Shown piece by piece: positions 39,601 through 44,213 of a DNA stretch of 44,213 bases. The translations under genes were made by a program, and so were the position numbers. Each line of letters begins with the position of its first letter. Position 1 is the first letter of the stretch. The DNA is from Verrucomicrobiia bacterium (GTDB lineage Bacteria; Verrucomicrobiota; Verrucomicrobiia; Limisphaerales; UBA11358): contig JANWKE010000114.1 in assembly GCA_025451535.1 (NCBI GenBank), positions 1 to 44,213 on the forward strand, written 5' to 3'. Below the pieces are notes generated by a model, which worked only from the letters and a program-made list of their open reading frames with translations, ran no database searches and was not told the DNA's origin.

Positions 39601-39628
39601 TTTATAAAAAGGTGGCCTAATACGTCAA
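39601..39628 (-). promoter_or_regulatory. Candidate promoter of the kelch gene
   Basis: On the minus strand TTGACG (39628-39623), 16 bases, then TATAAA (39606-39601). It lies about 110 bases upstream of the ATG at 39489 in an AT-rich patch. Confidence 0.5.
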
Positions 39629-39654
39629 TGTAAAAAGTGTAGCGAATTGATTGA

Positions 39655-39852
39655 TACAAGAAAGATTTTAGTGCGGGGCATCGTCATTTGGCTTCCGATG
39701 GTTACGCCATCGAGAGCAGTTTTCTTTTGAGTTTCCTGGAATCGGTGCCGGTCGTGGCAAACAAGCTCAAAGCGCCCAACACGAAAGAGGAGAAGTTTGA
39801 GGACGTGGCGAAATCGGCGCAGGCGGCCACGGTGCTGGTTTTGGTTTGTTGA
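39655..39852 (+). pseudogene. Possible remnant of a gene's 3' end
   Basis: An open stretch between two stops reads YKKDFSAGHRHLASDGYAIE onward to KLKAPNTKEEKFEDVAKSA and stops at 39850-39852. It has no start codon. In its second half, third codon positions are strongly G/C, as in real genes here. The final bases (CACGGTGCTGGTTTTGGTT) recur slightly changed at about 40028-40046. It may be a decayed gene end and a second partial copy. I cannot name the family. The whole gap 39490-40116 otherwise holds repeats: an ACGAATT-type repeat near 39858-39884 and the palindrome at 39964. Confidence 0.25.
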
Positions 39853-39963
39853 TACACGAATTGCACGAATTTTCACGAAGGGGAATTTGAGCGGTGTTAA
39901 TCCATGAAATCTGTGTCCAAACAACTTTCGCGCAAATTCGCGTCATTCGCGGATTCAAAAATA

Positions 39964-40021
39964 GTAGGAGACGACGCGAGGAGTCTCTGACTGAATTGAG
40001 TCTCGTTACCTCGACTCCTAC
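39964..40021. repeat. Palindromic element I3, related to 22071-22172
   Basis: GTAGGAG at the left and CTCCTAC at the right, with the core GTCTCTGACTGAATTGAGTC and an inner GAGTCTC/GAGTCTC pair. CTCGTTACCTCG is shared with the copy at 22073 (reverse strand). Confidence 0.8.
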
Positions 40022-40116
40022 GAAGGCGACGGTACTGGTTTTGGTTCATTGAATAAGGAAGGCAGCAACCGAGGAATTGGTTTTTCCTGGTTTCCTGTGT
40101 TCCTTATTGGCTCCAC

Positions 40117-40542
40117 TCAACCCTTCCGCGGTTTGCGCAGTTTGACCACGTCCGCGTGCGCAAAAACCACGTCCGGGTCACGTTGCATGGCCTCGAAATA
40201 ATGCCCGGAAAATCCGTCGTTGTTTTCCGATGCTACCAGCAGGAGTTTTGATTGGTGGGCCAGAGCATCAACCTTGGCCGCGGTCAACGGTTCTTCGGCG
40301 TCCAGGGCTTCGTCCATGGTGACGATGAGCTGTGAAAATGGCTGCAACCAGGCGAACCACGGATCGTTGGTGACAAGCTGGAGAAAATGGTTTGGCGAAT
40401 GGATTTTGCCCATGGTCTTTTCGTAAGCTATCCGTTCCGAGTCGACCAGCGCCTTGTGCAGTTTGAGCAACGCCAGGCGTAGTTCCGACAGGCGTTGCCG
40501 GAGACCTTCCGGTTCCGATGTAGTTGTCGTTTTCCGTTTCAT
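40117..40542 (-). CDS. Conserved-looking hypothetical protein
   Basis: 141 residues from ATG 40542 (MKRKTTTTSEPEGLRQRLSE). It is alpha-helical throughout: LRLALLKLHKALVDSERIAYEKTMG, then NHFLQLVTNDPWFAWLQPFSQLIVTMDEALD, a segment with LTAAKVDALAHQSK, and the end FEAMQRDPDVVFAHADVVKL. There is no signal peptide or membrane helix. It looks like a cytoplasmic helical-bundle protein of a type I have seen annotated only as hypothetical. It is transcribed just after the FMN reductase gene (gap 12 bases), so it may share that operon. A TTG at 40554 is an alternative start. Confidence 0.7.
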   Translation of the reverse strand: MKRKTTTTSEPEGLRQRLSELRLALLKLHKALVDSERIAYEKTMGKIHSPNHFLQLVTNDPWFAWLQPFSQLIVTMDEALDAEEPLTAAKVDALAHQSKLLLVASENNDGFSGHYFEAMQRDPDVVFAHADVVKLRKPRKG

Positions 40543-40554
40543 CGATAACTTCAA

Positions 40555-41127
40555 TCAGGGTGATGGTTTTTTGGCTTTTTGGGCGGCAATGGCTTCGGTG
40601 AACCAGATGACTTCATCAAGAAATACCGCCGCCCGTTTCTCATAAGCGGCATCGTTGGGTGTGCCATCTTCCTGGAAACTGTCGTGCACGCGCGAAACGG
40701 ACAGATTTTCCGGGATGGGAAAGGCGCCCATGCCAATCGTCACCAGCCGCAGTTGGGCCAGGCAATTGATGCCGCCGAAACCACCCGCCGAAACCGTCAC
40801 GATGCCGACCGGCTTTCGTTCGTATTCCGGCAACAGATAATCCAGTGCGTTCTTCAGCACGCCGGGATAGCCGTTGTTATATTCCGGCGAGACGATGATA
40901 AACGAATCCGCCCGGCCGATTTTGTCGCCGAATTCCTGCAGGCGCGGCGGCGGATCATCGCGGCGATGCAGGCGTTCCTCCATGATGGGAAAGTTGTATT
41001 CCAGCAGGTCGAGCAGTTCCGTCTGAACGCCTTCGCGTTGCTGCAACCGTGCCAGTACAAAGCGCGCGACCTTGATGCTTTGCCGATCCCGGCGGGTGCT
41101 GCCAGCGATGATCGGAATGTAATACAT
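40555..41127 (-). CDS. NADPH-dependent FMN reductase / flavoprotein
   Basis: 190 residues of the flavodoxin-like NADPH-dependent FMN reductase family (PF03358). The FMN phosphate loop is IIAGSTRRDRQSIKVA near the N-terminus, SPEYNNGYPGVLKNALDYL is the signature flavin-binding loop, and VTVSAGGFGGINCLAQLR is the second flavin loop. Such enzymes reduce free flavin, quinones, chromate or azo dyes; reduced flavin can also release iron from ferritin. The neighbour upstream (41176) is an MbfA-type iron protein on the same strand 48 bases away, so a link to iron release is possible but not proven. Confidence 0.88.
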   Translation of the reverse strand: MYYIPIIAGSTRRDRQSIKVARFVLARLQQREGVQTELLDLLEYNFPIMEERLHRRDDPPPRLQEFGDKIGRADSFIIVSPEYNNGYPGVLKNALDYLLPEYERKPVGIVTVSAGGFGGINCLAQLRLVTIGMGAFPIPENLSVSRVHDSFQEDGTPNDAAYEKRAAVFLDEVIWFTEAIAAQKAKKPSP

Positions 41128-41175
41128 GCGTTACATTACCGGAGTTTCGCAACTTCGCAAACGCCGCAAGGTGGT

Positions 41176-42120
41176 TCATGAATTCCCAATCAAAATCCCG
41201 GCCAGGAAAACCAGCGCGCCGCCGAGGGCCACCTGCAACACCGCGGACACCAGCGGCGTGTCCATGAACTTGTGGCGCACCCAGGAAATGACGCTGAGTT
41301 CAACCAACACGACGCCCACGGCGACGGTGGTGGCGGTGTTGATGCTGGGAATCAGGTAGGGCAGGGTGTGGCCGATGCCACCCAGGGTCGTCATCAGGCC
41401 GCAAACAAAGCCGCGCGCCCACGGATGGCCGCGCCCGGTCAGGCTGCCGTCGTCGGACAACGCCTCGGCGAATCCCATGCTGATGCCGGCGCCGACGCTC
41501 GCGGCGAGGCCGACGAGAAAAGTCTCAAAACTGTTATGCGTGGCGAACGCCGCGGCGAACAATGGCGCCAGGGTTGAAACCGAACCGTCCATCAACCCGG
41601 CCAGTCCCGGCTGTACGACTTGCAGCAGAAACAGGCGCTTGGCCCGCGATTTTTCATCCTCGCTCAATTTTGTGTGTGCGATTTGTTCGGCGGTAACGGC
41701 ATGGTTGCGTTCCTCCTCCGCGAGGTCGCCGAGCAACTGGCGGATGCCGGTGTCGGTGGTGCGGCGGGCGGCGGCTTCGTAAAAGCGCCGGGTTTCCACT
41801 TCCATGCTCTCAGCGGTCTTCTGGACGGTCTTCAAGCCGAGCGGCCGTACGAGCCAGACGGGTTTTCGGTCCACAAACCCCCGCACGTCCTGCCGCCGGA
41901 GGTGCGGGACGTGGTCGCCGAAACGACTCTTGTAGAGTTCCAGCAGGCGGTGACGATGACCGTCCTCTTCGCGGCGCATCGTGCGGAATTTTTCGGCTTG
42001 TTCGGGATAATTGGTTTGCAGGCCGTCCGTGAAATCTTCGTAGATGCGGGCGTCTTCCTCTTCCAGCGAAATGGCCAGGGCGAGGATTTCCTGTTCCGTC
42101 AGGCTGTCGAATGTTTTCAT
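41176..42120 (-). CDS. MbfA-type membrane-bound ferritin (rubrerythrin-VIT1 fusion)
   Basis: 314 residues. The N-terminal di-iron four-helix domain (about 1-165) has the carboxylate/His motifs SLEEEDARIYEDF, MRREEDGHRHRLLE, ESMEVETRRFYEAAA and LAEEERNHA. The C-terminal VIT1/CCC1-like membrane domain (about 175-314) has five helices and conserved GLMDGSVSTLAPLFAAAFA and GISMGFAEALSDDG. This fusion is the MbfA architecture, an iron exporter in alpha-proteobacteria that lowers cytoplasmic iron and helps resist peroxide. By analogy it binds Fe(II) with the ferritin-like domain and passes it to the membrane part. No Irr or Fur box was identified upstream. An A-type palindrome (42141-42210) precedes the start. 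Confidence 0.88.
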   Translation of the reverse strand: MKTFDSLTEQEILALAISLEEEDARIYEDFTDGLQTNYPEQAEKFRTMRREEDGHRHRLLELYKSRFGDHVPHLRRQDVRGFVDRKPVWLVRPLGLKTVQKTAESMEVETRRFYEAAARRTTDTGIRQLLGDLAEEERNHAVTAEQIAHTKLSEDEKSRAKRLFLLQVVQPGLAGLMDGSVSTLAPLFAAAFATHNSFETFLVGLAASVGAGISMGFAEALSDDGSLTGRGHPWARGFVCGLMTTLGGIGHTLPYLIPSINTATTVAVGVVLVELSVISWVRHKFMDTPLVSAVLQVALGGALVFLAGILIGNS

Positions 42121-42140
42121 ATCAAGATTGTATTTTTATT

Positions 42141-42210
42141 TCGGAGGGCGAAGCTCTGCGACGCCCTGATAACTTCAAATTGTGGGGCTCAAGGAACTCG
42201 CCCTTCCGGG
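42141..42210. repeat. Palindromic element A4 between mbfA-like and cls-like genes
   Basis: TCGGAGGGCGAAG at the left and CTCGCCCTTCCGGG at the right, with the core GCCCTGATAAC and TGTGGGGCTC. Arm type and core match the elements at 17043 and 36325. Confidence 0.75.
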
Positions 42211-42215
42211 TTGAT

Positions 42216-43658
42216 TCATAAATAAGGAGAAAATAACCGGGCGACGGCATCTCGCAATTTGGGCAGCAACGGCCGTCCGTCGGCTTCGGCCAGGGTCACT
42301 TCGCGGGCATGGCGAAGTTTTTGTTGAACGACTGATGCCATACGCTGTGCGAACTCACGCCCGTAACACTCGACGTTCAACTCGAAATTCAGCCGCAGAC
42401 TGCGCGCGTCCCAGTTGGCCGAGCCGAACAGGACCCAGTGGCCGTCCACAATCATCAATTTGGAATGGTCGAATGGCGGCGGTGTGAGCCAGACGTGGCA
42501 GCCGCGTTCGAGCACCTGCCACCACATCGCACGCGACGCCCAATGAACGAACGGCAGATTGTTTTTGCCCGGCAGAACGATGTCCACCCGCACGCCGCGC
42601 AGCGCGGCGAGATTCAACCCCGTGATCAACGCCGGGTCCGGTAGAAAATACGGTGTGACAATTTGGATGGACGTCTGCGCTTCCGTAAGCCCCGCCAGCA
42701 TCGTCAAGCGCGCTTTTTCAAAATCCCCGTCCGGTCCGTCCGTGATGACCCGGGCGATGACGCTACCGGCATCGGCCAATTCGGGCAACCATTCGCTGCC
42801 TTTAAGAATTTCCCTGGTACAAAACGCCCAATCATTGACGAAGGCTTCCTGCAACTGGGTGACCACCGGGCCTTCGACGCGGAACTGCAGGTCCTGCACG
42901 GGACTTTTGGGCCGGTCGGCGAGCACATTTCCATGCCGGATATTCATGCCGCCGGTGAAAGCGGTTTTTCCATCCACGATGAGGATTTTGCGATGGTTAC
43001 GGAGATTAATGGTCGCCACCCGCCACGGCGTCAGCAGTGATGCTGGCAGAAACCGGGCGAAGGGAATTTTTGCACGGTGCAATCTCCGCGTCACGGGCGG
43101 CCACGAATAGCGTGTGCCGGCAGCATCAATCAACACGCGCACTTCGACGAGGCGTTTGACGGCGCGCGCCAGCGCGGCAACGAATTGTTGTCCAGTGGGA
43201 TCGTTGTCGAAAATGTAAGTCGAGAGCGAGATGGTCCTTTGCGCGGATTCGATGGCGGCGAGCATGGCGGGAAAAGCCTCATCGCCATTGACCAAGGGCT
43301 GGATTTGATTGCCCGGCAGTAACGGCCGGGTGACGACACTGTTCACCACCCGCGCCAGCATTTTCAGATGTTCGGCACCTTCGTGTTCCACATCACCGAG
43401 ATTTTCCGGGACCGGGCGGGTGAGGGTTTTATGCACACCGAGCTGAAGGGCGCGGCGGCGGATGCGATTGACCCCGAGCGCGAGATAAAGCAAGGGACCG
43501 AACACCGGCATCAGCCAGATGACACCGATCCAGAGCGTGGCGGCGCGGGAATCACGTTTATGAAGCAGAGCGTGAATGGAAGCGAGCAGGGAAGCCAGAA
43601 AATCAAAGCCCGCAGCCAGATGCGGCCAGAACCGGGATATGTGCTCAAGCCAATCCAT
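42216..43658 (-). CDS. Cardiolipin synthase (PLD family, membrane type)
   Basis: 480 residues. Two N-terminal hydrophobic segments (FDFLASLLASIHALL and TLWIGVIWLMPVFGPLLYLALGVNR) are the PLDc_N-type anchor of ClsA. Two HKD motifs follow: NHRKILIVDGKTAFTGGMN and FDHSKLMIVDGHWVLFGSANWD. The length and anchor match ClsA, which joins two phosphatidylglycerols into cardiolipin at the inner membrane. It is the second PLD enzyme of the window and is not closely alike to the one at 30899 beyond the motifs. The 3' end is separated from mbfA-like by the A4 element. Confidence 0.9.
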   Translation of the reverse strand: MDWLEHISRFWPHLAAGFDFLASLLASIHALLHKRDSRAATLWIGVIWLMPVFGPLLYLALGVNRIRRRALQLGVHKTLTRPVPENLGDVEHEGAEHLKMLARVVNSVVTRPLLPGNQIQPLVNGDEAFPAMLAAIESAQRTISLSTYIFDNDPTGQQFVAALARAVKRLVEVRVLIDAAGTRYSWPPVTRRLHRAKIPFARFLPASLLTPWRVATINLRNHRKILIVDGKTAFTGGMNIRHGNVLADRPKSPVQDLQFRVEGPVVTQLQEAFVNDWAFCTREILKGSEWLPELADAGSVIARVITDGPDGDFEKARLTMLAGLTEAQTSIQIVTPYFLPDPALITGLNLAALRGVRVDIVLPGKNNLPFVHWASRAMWWQVLERGCHVWLTPPPFDHSKLMIVDGHWVLFGSANWDARSLRLNFELNVECYGREFAQRMASVVQQKLRHAREVTLAEADGRPLLPKLRDAVARLFSPYL

Positions 43659-43718
43659 CGTCCGCCTTCTTTATGGCGGAAACACGCTCCGATGCAAGCA
43701 CGGTGTCTGAAAACGTTG

Positions 43719-43750
43719 CCGCCGCGGGAGTATTGCTCCGCGCGGCGGCT
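43719..43750. terminator. GC-rich hairpin downstream of the aldolase gene
   Basis: GCCGCCGCGGGAG pairs with CTCCGCGCGGCGGC with one unpaired base around a short TATTG loop. It lies about 30 bases beyond the aldolase stop (43779) on the minus strand. There is only a weak T-run after it, so it may be a Rho-independent terminator or an mRNA-stabilising hairpin. Confidence 0.55.
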
Positions 43751-43778
43751 CAATCCTGCTCCTGACCCTGTGTTATGG

Positions 43779-44213
43779 TCAGGCAACCGTGATGTCTTTA
43801 TCGAGATAAACGTCCTGAATCAGGTTCAGCAATTTCACACCTTCCTGCAACGGACGTTGAAACGCTTTGCGGCCGGAAATCAAACCCATGCCGCCGGCGC
43901 GTTTGTTGACGACGGCGGTTTTCACCGCGGCCGCCAGGTCGCCCGCACCCTTGGATTCGCCACCGGAATTGATGAGGCCGGCCCGGCCCGCATAGCAGTT
44001 CAATACCTGATAACGGCACAGGTCAATCGGATGTTCGGTGGTCAATTCCGTATAGACGCGCTCGTCGGTTTTGCCGTAGCTGCCGGCGGCGGCCGCCATT
44101 GCCTTGTAACCACCGTTGTTCTCCGGCAGTTTCTGTTTGATGATGTCCGCCTCGATGGTGACGCCGAGGTGGTTCGCCTGGCCGGTGAGGTCGGCGCTCA
44201 CGTGATAATCCTT
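43779..44213 (-). CDS. Class I fructose-bisphosphate aldolase (FbaB type), C-terminal part, cut by right edge
   Basis: 145 residues are visible; the frame is open to the window end ([18 protein letters not shown]), so the N-terminal part lies beyond. The visible part matches the DhnA/FbaB-like archaeal-type class I aldolase: [62 protein letters not shown], and [23 protein letters not shown] with the phosphate-binding GGMGLISGR. The NSGG segment and ISGR form the phosphate site; the Schiff-base Lys is presumably upstream. It splits fructose-1,6-bisphosphate in glycolysis and gluconeogenesis. A GTG at 44201 is internal, not the start. Confidence 0.88.
   Translation of the reverse strand, partial: KDYHVSADLTGQANHLGVTIEADIIKQKLPENNGGYKAMAAAAGSYGKTDERVYTELTTEHPIDLCRYQVLNCYAGRAGLINSGGESKGAGDLAAAVKTAVVNKRAGGMGLISGRKAFQRPLQEGVKLLNLIQDVYLDKDITVA

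Noticed and set aside
39625-39924. Minus-strand 99-residue open frame
   Set aside because: His/Arg/Phe-rich, runs through repeats and has no start context; the plus strand has better codon use.

Overview
The window is a contiguous piece of a high-GC bacterial chromosome that most likely belongs to a Verrucomicrobiota member, probably near the Pedosphaera/Limisphaerales group. This is inferred from gene content and style, not from a marker gene. The supporting features are a division and cell-wall (dcw) cluster ending in an unusual FtsZ, secreted Ig/NHL and kelch proteins that end in the same kind of C-terminal module, and many small palindromic repeats inside genes.

Layout. 1-8520 (+) is the 3' half of a dcw cluster: a LysM protein (cut by the left edge), ftsW, murG, murB, ddl, ftsQ, ftsA and ftsZ, packed with ATGA overlaps. 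murC, often found between murG and murB, is absent there. 8615-15105 holds a small membrane-anchored protein, a 1039-residue secreted NHL/Ig protein, a lipoprotein / cytochrome c / lipoprotein trio, and an ArsB/CitT-like transporter, all but the first on the minus strand. 15296-27615 carries metG, a LuxE-like and LuxC-like acyl reductase pair, a QueD-like enzyme, an MscS channel with a frameshift, a cysteine desulfurase coupled to mutY, RNase HIII, a zinc-ribbon membrane protein and an RluA-type pseudouridine synthase. 27693-37847 carries a redoxin, dsbD (frameshifted), a phospholipase D-type enzyme, a pyrimidine-dimer glycosylase, a membrane protein (frameshifted), uvrD/pcrA, a DUF2905-type protein, a solitary nuoA and a phosphohexomutase. 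38104-44213 (minus strand) carries a kelch protein, a hypothetical protein, an FMN reductase, an MbfA-type ferritin/iron exporter, a second PLD/cardiolipin synthase and the C-terminal part of a class I fructose-bisphosphate aldolase (cut by the right edge).

The most striking signal is not a gene. The window is dense with small structured repeats, and many lie inside reading frames and are translated. Two kinds stand out. The first is a family of palindromes of about 60-80 bp whose arms differ between copies but which share a short core (CTGAC near the end of the left arm, often AATGAG before the right arm). The second is short tandem arrays of 7-bp units (about 4 copies), several paired with an inverted array to make a hairpin. 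mutY and the luxE-like gene each carry several in-frame insertions. metG and the phosphohexomutase gene acquired nearly the same peptide from the same kind of array. Some elements begin GTAGC and supply a TAG stop codon to the gene they follow.

Three genes (mscS, dsbD and the membrane protein at 32591) each read as one intact protein if a single base is removed or added. These may be sequencing or assembly indels or real lesions. No tRNA, rRNA, CRISPR array, transposase or phage gene was seen.
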